Origin: Gordius sp. MW1
Taxonomy: Eukaryota > Nematomorpha > Gordioida > Gordea > Gordiidae
DNA: 64,000 nt
NCBI GenBank assembly: GCA_964036665.1
Contig: OZ038529.1
Span: 7,052,501-7,116,500, forward strand
Reading direction: 5' to 3'
Position numbers and translations under genes: made by a program. The notes below the pieces were generated by a model. It saw nothing but the letters and a program-made list of their open reading frames with translations, did no database searches and was not told where the DNA came from. Numbering within the stretch: the stretch's first letter is position 1; each line of letters starts with the position of its first letter. This document shows, piece by piece, positions 53,756-62,137 of the stretch.

Positions 53756-54954
53756 GCTGACATATTAGGAATGAAAGATATCTCAATCTTTTACCGTATA
53801 TGTTTATGTTGATTTACTTCTGGTCAACATATCTTGCTATAGCTGGTATTACATTCTAGAGTGCATTTTTATTCACTCTGTCCGTGCACCTACTAATGAG
53901 CCTCATATAACTAATTTGAGGTATCGTGTGACAAACTTTGCAGACGCAACTTTATTATATTAGACGAGATATAAAGATCAGGACACATTTACTAAATATT
54001 ACGATATTTTTCGCACGTTGATTACGTCGGTGATACCAGGTTTTATCATTCTTTATCTTGGTTGTAGTATTACATATATGCTGATAAAATATTTGAGAAA
54101 ACACCAAAACTCATTGATGCACCTTGCACCGTGGCATCTACAGCTACACTCAGCCAGTGTAATGCACAACTAGGAAGAGAGGTAAAGTCAAAATCCAATA
54201 TTATATTAGGAAAAAAATGTAACATTGGCTAATAAGCCATCATTATGGAGCCTTATTTATTATGCCTCAGCTACCAACATATCTGCCATATTAAGTTTCG
54301 TTTTATACTGTATTTTTCAGACCCCTAACATAGTAAGATCAATGTATCGTTTTAATGATGTATCGAATCGACGTCAGAGTTGATGACAATTTATTTTACA
54401 TTCGTATCTTCGTACTTTGCGACACATATTGCCTTACACAAATTAAACTCCTAAAAAGTGATTTGTTAAATCTATTGGAATAGGATGAGTTTTATGTATT
54501 TTATATCAACCACTTTAAACAGATAATTTCAGAACCGTGATTGTATTATATTGCAGGCTTAGGTTTAATCGCCTTTTTAAATGTATTTTAAGCTACAATT
54601 TTTAAAGGCAATAAAATGTTATAATTATTAAAATTTATGCCTGACATAGGCATTCTAATATCCAATATTATGTTGAAAAAATTAACAAATTGTGTTAAAT
54701 CTGGTCAGTTATTGCTTATCAAGTTGTTTTGGTTGCAAGAACCAATAAAATTTAAGCCGGAGATTCAGTAAAATACCTATTTGTTTGTCCCTGTAAAGGT
54801 CTATTTATATTTCAAGTATTTAAGACTAAACGCATACATCATCTCTTTGATTAAGCCTCTAATTAGCTCGACAACTTTTGTTTATTTAAGAAATCAGCCG
54901 GCCATATGCGGCGGTAAGTAGGCTATTTGCAAAATATGCAAAAATGGTTAGATA
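53756..54954. other. Intergenic DNA upstream of SCOC, nothing recognised
   Basis: AT-rich, about 1.2 kb, without a supportable gene. Confidence 0.45.
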
Positions 54955-54963
54955 AATGCATGT

Positions 54964-55150
54964 GGTGGCCCGTCAACTCGCCGAAAACAATCTCGCCGAA
55001 AATAATGTCCCCCAGCTAAAAAAAGGTCCCCAAATTTGTGATTGGTTGAATGGGTTAGGGTTAATAAGCTGGGGGACATTAAACAACCAATCAGAAAATG
55101 TCCCCTGGTGATTTTCGGCGAGATTGTTTTCGGCGAGTTGATAGGGCACC
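54964..55150. mobile_element. Mutator-like MITE just upstream of SCOC
   Basis: 187 bp. Ends GGTGGCCCGTCAACTCGCCG and its mirror, ending CGGCGAGTTGATAGGGCACC. The arms continue through CGAAAACAATCTCGCCG and TGTCCCCCAGC. The 9-bp AATGCATGT is repeated exactly on both sides (54955-54963 and 55151-55159), the duplication length typical of Mutator elements. A second copy is at 61045-61221. It ends 70 bp before the SCOC start codon. Confidence 0.85.
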
Positions 55151-55220
55151 AATGCATGTATCAAATCGTTGCGCTTTCACTCTCACCTGATTAAGGACGC
55201 AATTCATCGATTTTCTCAAT

Positions 55221-55921
55221 ATGAGCTTAAAAGATGATATTCCTTTAGTTGATGAGGAAGATGGTATAAATCATTAAATCTAAATAATAAATCTGTATAG
55301 AGGAATATAGAAATGAATCACTTGGCCATGGTGTTACTGTTAATAACTTGTATACTCTTTTAGCAAAATGTAATTTTTATGTTGGTTTTTAATTTATTAT
55401 TTTAAAGCTCACTCCGATTGTTTAAATGAAGATACGGAAGAGAAGGCAAAGCTTATATCTAGAATTTTAGAACTTCAAAACACCTTAGAAGGTAACCTCT
55501 TAAATCAGGCAAAATTTTCAATGTATTTGTAAGATTATTCTCAATCAATATTTATTAAATTTTATTATTTGTATCTAGTATTTTATTCCAGCTAACTGAA
55601 ATTCAGTAATATGTCAAAGATAAATGTCAATTCTAAATAACATTATAAGGCAAATATCTAGTTAAATAAAAAATTTATTTTGTTAGTTTTTTATGAAAAT
55701 TTTTTAATGTTTTATATAACTAGAGGTATTTTTTTATTATTGTAACACATATTTCTATAGATATTTCCCATAGAGTGGATGGTGTTAAAGAAGAAAACCT
55801 TAGACTTAAATCAGAAAATCAAGTCTTAGGGCAATACATTGAAAATTTAATGGCAGCTAGTAGTGTTTTTCAATCAACATTTCAAAGTGATATAAAAAAT
55901 CACAAAAAGATAGTGAGCTAA
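55221..55921 (+). CDS. SCOC: Short coiled-coil protein (SCOC), three exons
   Basis: Exons 55221-55263, 55408-55491 and 55761-55921 join in phase to a 95-residue protein. Exon 2 gives [18 protein letters not shown] (human EEKTRLINQVLELQHTLE). Exon 3 gives [20 protein letters not shown] followed by [13 protein letters not shown], almost identical to human SCOC. The conserved core is a heptad coiled coil. In animals SCOC is a Golgi-associated protein that binds ARL1/ARL3 and, with FEZ1, influences starvation-induced autophagy; that function is transferred from orthologs. The N-terminus ([15 protein letters not shown]) is short and acidic, matching the short isoform. Introns are 144 and 269 nt. 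A Mutator-like MITE ends 70 bp upstream. Confidence 0.93.
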
Positions 55922-56276
55922 AATAAAAATTTCCTTATGAAGTGCATTATTGTCTTTTATATTCTCTTTTTTATATAAACCTATACACATCATCATTGTT
56001 CAATTATATTTGACTTATATTAGCTAAGCTATTGTACATTTATGTTTATATATAAATATTTATTTTTATTGTTTAGCTTATGCTTATTTGACATGTTTTA
56101 TTTATAAATAAATGAATAAAGATGTTAAATTTTATGTTTAAAATATTCAAAGATTCACAATATATGATAAAATTTTAATCTTAATATTCTTAGTCAATAA
56201 TACATATATGTATTTTTGACTAAGGATATTTTGTTAACTATAATCAATTTTTAAATAATTACAAAATACCTTATGT
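55922..56276 (+). terminator. SCOC 3' untranslated region with poly(A) signals
   Basis: AATAAA-type hexamers occur at about 56106-56120 (AAATAAATGAATAAAG), roughly 190 bp after the stop, and are the likely cleavage signal. No other gene is seen before the LINE fragment that begins at 56277. Confidence 0.5.
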
Positions 56277-56815
56277 ACTTCTTCTTTATCAAGTATTTGA
56301 TCCCACATTTGTAGGATCTGTTTTGATGAATTTCTTCCATCTTGATTGCATGAGTACCATGGCTTAACCTTCTTAGTTTTCATAATTTTGTCTGCCTGCC
56401 TTTTCCACGTTACACGAGGTTGTCCTCGTCGTCTCTAACCCGATACCTCCATGTCCAATACTTTTTAATTTTTATATCCCCATACCACCTTAACCAATTT
56501 TCGTTAATCATGCCCGCCATAGGTTGAATACCCATTTTTGTCATGAGAAAGTCATTCGTCATATGGTTGAGCTTAGTAAACCCCAAGCTCCACCGTGTCA
56601 TTCTCATCTCTGTGGCTTGTAATAGCTTTTCTTCCATGGTGTTTAATGCCCATGTTTCACTTCCATCACTGGTCACGATGGATTTGTAAGCTTTGCTCTT
56701 CAATCATATTGGCATTTTCTTGTCGCACATTTCACCAGATATACTTCGTTTTTTAGCCATCCTTTTTAAATCGGGGCATTGACTTCTGTTGCGCAACCTC
56801 CCTCTTGATGTAACT
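56277..56815 (-). mobile_element. LINE 3' fragment (RTE/BovB-like)
   Basis: On the minus strand it encodes the C-terminal part of the same protein as the LINE at 6842-15359: GSETWALNTMEEKLLQATEM, then RMTRWSLG and NDFLMTKMGIQPMAGMINEN. The CGCGGAAG-type basic region is lost to frame changes. It is 5'-truncated and ends at the LINE 3' tail near 56277. There is a clear family match to the full copy, with moderate divergence. Confidence 0.82.
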
Positions 56816-57019
56816 ATAGAATTACAAGTTTTAATTCTATTTATTTATTATTTTTGAATTGAGGGCGTTGGTCCTCCCCCCAAAAAGGGAGGACTTAAAC
56901 TAGATCTCTCCGGTAATAAACTTTATTAATATATGACTACAATCAGATCAAAAATATATATAACTGACTTTTACAAACAATTCGTACTTTATATAGCAGG
57001 AATAATAATGATGATGGTT

Positions 57020-57122
57020 GATGTAAATAGGTAAACAATACAATAACGATCGGGGGGGGGGGGGGGGTGATTGAAGATGTAAATAGGTAAACAATACCAT
57101 AATGATCGGGGGGGGGGAATTG
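57020..57122. repeat. Two-unit poly-G minisatellite
   Basis: Two copies of GATGTAAATAGGTAAACAAT followed by AC(A/C)ATAA(C/T)GATCGGG and a G-run (17 then 9 G). Unit lengths are about 55 and 48 bp. The G-run length difference suggests slippage. Confidence 0.75.
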
Positions 57123-58069
57123 AACAATGACAAGCAATAAACTATTTTTAACTGGAAGGGTAATAAAACTAAAAAGGGAAATTGAACAAGTGCCAAGAAG
57201 AGTAATTAACACTCAAAAAAGAACTAAGCAACCAAAACTGGATAAACCCAAAATTAAGAGGGGATTGGCGTTATGCCACAGTAACATCGAGCCGAGGTAT
57301 GTAAACCTGTCAACTTTTGATTATTTTAGATGGTCATCTAGCGATTGGGGTGCCTGTAATCATGTATACCATTCATCGCTGACCATTAAACCATATCCAG
57401 TTAAACGCATTGACCACTTTTTGGCTTCTTCGCTTTGCACATAGTAATATAGCATCGTCATATAGCATATACCATGGTGATGGCTTTTGATGTCTCTCGT
57501 TATTCTACAATTATATTAAATAAAAAGGGACTAGAGTTAGAGCTATAGACTGCTCATGTTGTGTTTCGTAGGGTAAAATGTATGTGTACCATTAAATTCA
57601 GCATTTCGAATTTAATATCTCCCATGTCTTTCCGCAGTGTACCACATTGTTGAAACAGAATAGTTAATTTGCCTTCCTCATTAGTTAATAAATACAGCGT
57701 TTTTCTTTAAGGTTGAACATCTTGATTCCCCTCCCGCAGATTATTGGTAGAGAAAAGGGTGATCAGTCAAAGCTTTGAAAGAGAACGCCCTTTCCCTCTC
57801 CTTTCTTTGCGTGCAACTTAATTCATCACAAATTTTGGAATGTATGTATACGCTTATTGTAAAAATTATAGTAACATTTACAATACATACAAAAATTCAC
57901 GTACAAATTAGTAATTAATATTTTTATTATTTAAACATGAATCAATATATTGTTTTACATGGTTAAAATAATTTTGACAATCTTCAGAACTAATCTAAAA
58001 ATATTGTGTGAAATTACCTCGGATTTAGAATTTTCAACTAGTGACAATAAATCACCTTAATTCTGCGGT
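57123..58069. other. Intergenic DNA, no supported gene
   Basis: A 105-codon open frame (57127-57444, + strand) has no family I recognise. It lacks splice-site or composition support and is left uncalled. The remainder is AT-rich. Confidence 0.4.
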
Positions 58070-58860
58070 TCCCCTTTTCTTACGATAAATTTTAGTTTAC
58101 TAAAAACCTCTTCAATTGGATTTAGGAAAGGGGAATGGGATAAGTATAAGGCTTTATGTCCAAAAGCCTTTTTCACGATTTGTGACCATTACAATTATAC
58201 AATTATGAATATATTCTGTCACTAACTCTTGGAATAATTCAATTAGAAAGTCATTAAATTTTGTGCTGTTATAAGCTCCGTTTCAAAATTTTATAAAAAA
58301 GTAGTTCATCTTTGGTCATGCAGCAGAGCATACTAATATTTTTACTCTTTAATGCCTTCACTTTTTAATTACCCTTTCTTTATTTATAGCCCTTCCGTAT
58401 ATACTTCGCGTTGATATATCAAATCCCGTTTCGTCCATGAATAAAATCAAATCAAGGGCCAAAAAGCGGCAAAAATTTTGCATATAAATACAAATACCTC
58501 TTTTACGGATTACATCATCATAATTGCGCCTTTCGGGAATAGTCGTTATCTTTTAGAAGGTGTAATGAAAACCTTTAATTTGTCGAAGAATTGTACTCAG
58601 ACAAACTTCAAGATTGCACTTTTCCTTTAATTTTCCTTTAAATCTCTAAGAGATAGATTACAATTATTGTCGATTTCAAAGGATATAATTCACCTGTTGA
58701 TCATTTAATTTTTTTCTCTGCCAAGATTTTTTTGGCATAGTTCTTTCCTTTTTAATTAAATATTTTAACCGCTCTCATCGCGATATATCTAATAATCTTC
58801 CAATTTCAACATACGATTTCGCTCTTGGCTAAGTTTTATAGCTAATTTTTTTGTTAAATG
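58070..58860 (-). pseudogene. Tc1/IS630-type DDE transposase fossil
   Basis: On the minus strand, broken frames give in order a helix-turn-helix-like start (SYVEIGRLLDIS, about 58780-58820), PERRNYDDVIRKR (about 58510-58550), the catalytic block LFMDETGFDISTRSIYGRAI (about 58385-58450), MLCCMTKDELLFYKI (about 58290-58335), and the terminal block SPFLNPIEEVFSKLKF (about 58085-58135). FMDETGF and SPFLNPIE carry the second and third acidic residues of the Tc1/IS630 DDE triad. Several stops and frameshifts mean it is inactive. Terminal inverted repeats were not found. Confidence 0.8.
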
Positions 58861-58959
58861 TTTTAATAATCTGCAGATGGCATTAAATTGCCTTAACGTC
58901 ACATCCAAGCAAGGATAAATTCCGGATGGCTTAAATTGAGATAATTATCAAGCGTTTTG

Positions 58960-59205
58960 TGTGACAAAAGATTCCAACAAGACTCCAAGTACACTGTATA
59001 GGTCCATCATACAGCCAACAGTCCTCGAATCATGGGCTTTACTTAAGAATGAAGAGCAACTCCTAGCGTCCATGGGGATGAGAATGCTACTATGGATGTT
59101 AGGAGTAGGCAAAAAAGAACATAAACACAATGATATAAGGAAAATTCTGGGTACAACATAAGATGGTATGGCCATGTAGAGAGAAGGGACGATACGTAAA
59201 AGAAA
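58960..59205 (+). mobile_element. LINE fragment, different subfamily
   Basis: On the plus strand: TPSTLYRSIIQPTVLESWAL, EEQLLASMGMRMLLWMLGV and KKEHKHNDIRKILGTT, the C-terminal landmarks of an RTE/CR1-like polyprotein. It differs from the other copies in the window. It is broken by stops near 59160 and joins a hairpin repeat at 59217. Confidence 0.7.
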
Positions 59206-59216
59206 TACGGTGTAAC

Positions 59217-59246
59217 TGGGGGCTTCGCCCCCAGACCCCCGTTTCC
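59217..59246. repeat. Single GGGGGCTTCGCCCCC hairpin unit
   Basis: GGGGGCTTCGCCCCC then AGACCCCCGTTT. It is the same unit design as the array at 51452-51664 and is attached to the 3' side of a LINE fragment. Confidence 0.75.
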
Positions 59247-59384
59247 CGGTAAATTTCTTTATACTGCCATCTCTATGTACTACGTTCATACAGAGTATGG
59301 ACGAGTTTTGTAAGAGCAGTACCCAAGAACTAGGCGCAAGTCGGAACGACAAAAGTAGTGATGCGGAAAAACCAAGAATAATCT

Positions 59385-59450
59385 CAGGCTCGTGTCGTCT
59401 CGATCTCCCCGTGACGAGACGAGATTTTGAAAATCTGACCCGAGATTGAG
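59385..59450. repeat. GAGACGAGAC-rich repeat, short copy
   Basis: GTGTCGTCTCGATCTC and ACGAGACGAGATTTTG tracts. It belongs with the copies at 53605-53755 and 60792-60905 but lacks the CGAAACACTAG end. Confidence 0.5.
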
Positions 59451-60031
59451 GCCTAAAATGACTTCTGATGGATTAGTAAATATAACTAAAGCATTTATAA
59501 TTTCGCAATTTCTCATCCTACCTGATGTGGTAATATTAAACTGGTGGTTAATTAATTTGATTAATTATGGAAGTTAAGCTAAGTTGGTTATAGATTTTTG
59601 CACCTAGCGACATCTGTGCCTGCCAAACGATTATTTTCAAAAGTATATTTATGTATTTGATGATACCGTAATAGATTAAATCATTATTACTAGTTTATAT
59701 GCTTTAACTCATAATATAGCTCCCAAATTAAAAGACAATATGCCATTACGTTGTCTTTTACAACATTACTTTCCACATTATAAACTGGGGTTGGCAGGTG
59801 ATAAAGTTTTCTAAGATTTCTAATGTGGCAGATTTTCAATATAAATACACAAATTTATACTGTATTAGAAATTTACTATTTAATGGCAAAGTTAGTTAGA
59901 AAGGGAAGATAATTTTTTGGATACTTGCGATTATCAAATGCTTTTTGTTATAAAACAATATACGTACAAAACCTTATGTTCTTATTCCAATTTTATTGTT
60001 GATTTTACAACGTTCTGATATGTGCAAAAGT
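59451..60031. other. Intergenic DNA, nothing recognised
   Basis: AT-rich without a supportable gene. Confidence 0.45.
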
Positions 60032-60190
60032 CATGGGCATAGTTAGGGGGTGCAGTGAGGGGCGGTTGCAGCCATATAATTCCAGAAATTCTCTAAATTT
60101 GATATGATTATGACTAAAATGACTAAAGTATCATTCCCCCCCCCCTAAACATTATTCCCCCCTCTTAATCCAATCCTGAGTATGCCCATG
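60032..60190. mobile_element. CATGGGCGTAGCC-family MITE, copy 7
   Basis: Left end CATGGGCATAGTTAGGGGG; right end GAGTATGCCCATG. Internal C-tracts. The flanks GCAAAAGT and CAAATAGT are similar but not identical. Confidence 0.75.
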
Positions 60191-60356
60191 CAAATAGTTA
60201 TTAATTTTATAAATACTGTTTTTGTTGTTAAAGATATACACTCGCATTTAGTGCTTTATAGTGTCATAGCAATCATGCAATAATCTCTATGGCCTTTAAT
60301 TTTTAATGGCTATATTAATGGTTTATAACGTTTGCCTTAAAATAATCAAACAAGGG

Positions 60357-60516
60357 CATGGGCGTACCCAGATTTTGAATTATGGGGGGGGGGGGGAAAC
60401 CTTGTAAAAGTTCATTTAGACGGGGGGCAAAACATAAATTTTTTCAAATTTTCAATGTTTTTGCATTGGAAACTTTTTTTTTCGTAAATTAGGGCCCCCC
60501 CCTGCGTACGCCCATG
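60357..60516. mobile_element. CATGGGCGTAGCC-family MITE, copy 8 (with TSD)
   Basis: 160 bp with ends CATGGGCGTAC and GTACGCCCATG. The octamer AACAAGGG is repeated exactly on both sides (60349-60356 and 60517-60524), which fixes the element boundaries. It also assigns the family to a transposon with an 8-bp target duplication, probably hAT. A run of 11 G sits near the left end and a run of C near the right. Confidence 0.85.
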
Positions 60517-60791
60517 AACAAGGGTCTGCTTTAAGCTTTTGCCAGCGTTAATAAAGGGTCTCAATTAGCCCAAATTTATACCCAAAACAAATATGGTTTA
60601 ACATAAAATCTCTAAGTCTATTTATATTTGACAGACACAGTGATTTGCTAAAAATGTTATTATTTGCTAGAACTATAAAATTCAATGTTATATTCAATGA
60701 TTGGTTCATAATGTCAATGACATGTCGCATTAAATCTTTATCAAGTTTTATTATTTTTCGAAAACGGAAAACTTTTTATTAGTAAATAATT

Positions 60792-60905
60792 TTTTAAAAA
60801 GTCGAGACAAGTCGAGAAATTTCCTTGGAACGAGACGAGACCGAGATTATTTCACCCAAACGAGCGAGATTGTTTTCGAGACTGAGACGAGTTCGAAACA
60901 CTAGA
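60792..60905. repeat. GAGACGAGAC-rich repeat ending CGAAACACTAG, copy 2
   Basis: Tracts of GTCGAGACAAGTCGAG and GAACGAGACGAGACCGAG end in GTTCGAAACACTAG. The terminus is shared with the copy at 53605-53755. Confidence 0.6.
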
Positions 60906-61044
60906 CAAAAGACAAAATATAGATTTCAGGGCCGGACCTGGCCGGGAGTTGATGCATCGAAAGATGTTTGATGGGACATTCTTGGCTTGTTGATTTAGTT
61001 AAACTCTTGAATGGCATCATCAGGGCAAGTGCTTACATACATAC

Positions 61045-61221
61045 GGTGCCCTATCAACTCGCCGAAAACAATCTCGCCGAAAAATAATGTCCCCCAGCTA
61101 AAAAAAGGTCCCCAAGATTATTAACCCTAACCCATTCAACCAATCACAAACTTGGGGGCCTTTTTTTAGCTGGGGGACATTATTTTCGGCGAGATTGTTT
61201 TCGGCGAGTTGCCGGGCCACC
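61045..61221. mobile_element. Mutator-like MITE, second copy
   Basis: 177 bp with ends GGTGCCCTATCAACTCGCCG and the mirrored CGGCGAGTTGCCGGGCCACC. The arms share CGAAAACAATCTCGCCG and TGTCCCCCAGCTAAAAAAAG with the copy at 54964-55150. The central CAACCAATCACAAA block is also shared but inverted between the two. No exact 9-bp flank is seen here. Confidence 0.8.
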
Positions 61222-61239
61222 ATCCATATAAATAAACGG

Positions 61240-61487
61240 GAACCGGTCAAAGGAGCTCATCAGAATCAGCTGAAAAGGAGCACACTGCTCAGGATGAATT
61301 TAACAAATTGTCTTAGCACAAAATATTTTATATTAACATGTCCTAATGAAATCATAACAAGTAAATATATGGGTTAGGGTAAGTATTAGGGCCAGGGTAA
61401 GGGTTAAGGTTAGGGTTTGGGTTATAATAACAAAGTGTGCTCCTTTTCGTAATTGCTCTGATGTGCTCCTTTGACCGGTATCCAAAT
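61240..61487. mobile_element. MITE with ACCGGTCAAAGGAGC ends
   Basis: The left arm ACCGGTCAAAGGAGCTCATC plus AGAATCAGCTGAAAAGGAGCACAC is mirrored at 61430-61484 (GTGTGCTCCTTTTCG ... GCTCCTTTGACCGGT). It lies about 20 bp from the preceding MITE. Its centre carries degenerate TTAGGG-like sequence (61372-61425). Confidence 0.75.
61372..61425 (+). repeat. Degenerate TTAGGG-like tract
   Basis: Nine loosely periodic hexamers of the type (T/A)(T/A)AGGG or GTAAGGGT, such as GGGTTAGGG and GGTTAGGGTTTGGG. It resembles interstitial telomere sequence but is embedded in a MITE, so it is probably internal element sequence. Confidence 0.45.
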
Positions 61488-62137
61488 AAAATAGTTTCTT
61501 TCCTCATCACCTTAACAAAATAAAATCAATATTATATAACCCTTCAAAAACAAATAAGTCTATAACCTCCTTATTTTTTAAATATAGAATGTGCAATCTA
61601 AGACAGTATTAATTCTAACTTCATAGCTTGTATACATTTCCTAGATAGGTTTATATACCTATTAAAGTTTTGACCTTAGAATACTCAAAGAATTGTTTAA
61701 AACCACTTCCATATTGGATAGGATTTAATACAAACCTACTTCAAGCTTTTTTCTTTGTCATTTTATGTTCCTATTAAAATTCATGTTAAGATTTAGCTTC
61801 TCCTCTCTTATCTACTTAGGGCAAAGTAAAAAATAGTTTTTTTTGTCAGCTTAGTAAAAAACATCATATTTATAACCTCTAAAAACAAATAACTCTAAAC
61901 CCCCCCCCCCCTCTTTTTAAACAATGAATGAGCCATCTAAGACAGTACTAACTTTAACCTCAAAGCACACCACAAACCTCCCTTAACTCATTACATATTT
62001 ATTAAAGTTTAATAAATTCTGTGAAACACAAACGAAATAGTTAACAGACATCAAAACTATTAAAAAGAAGAAAAATAACCTTGTTATGAGCTAGAACTCT
62101 CAAGTTTTTCCTTTTTTTCTTTTAATTCTGATTCAAT
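61488..62137 (+). repeat. Direct repeats in the 5' leader of the terminal non-LTR element
   Basis: Two imperfect copies of a roughly 330-bp unit. TATAACC..TCAAAAACAAATAA..CT..AAC and then ATGTGC/ATGAGC-ATCTAAGACAGTA are seen at about 61536-61625 and again at about 61868-61955. Tandem leader units occur in several LINE families and can carry internal promoters. The second copy contains a run of 13 C. Confidence 0.55.

Noticed and set aside
57127-57444. 105-codon plus-strand open frame
   Set aside because: No recognisable domain. It begins in a minisatellite and is isolated. It may be chance or a transposon remnant.
61372-61425. True telomere or chromosome end
   Set aside because: The hexamers are few and degenerate and lie inside a MITE, with ordinary sequence on both sides.
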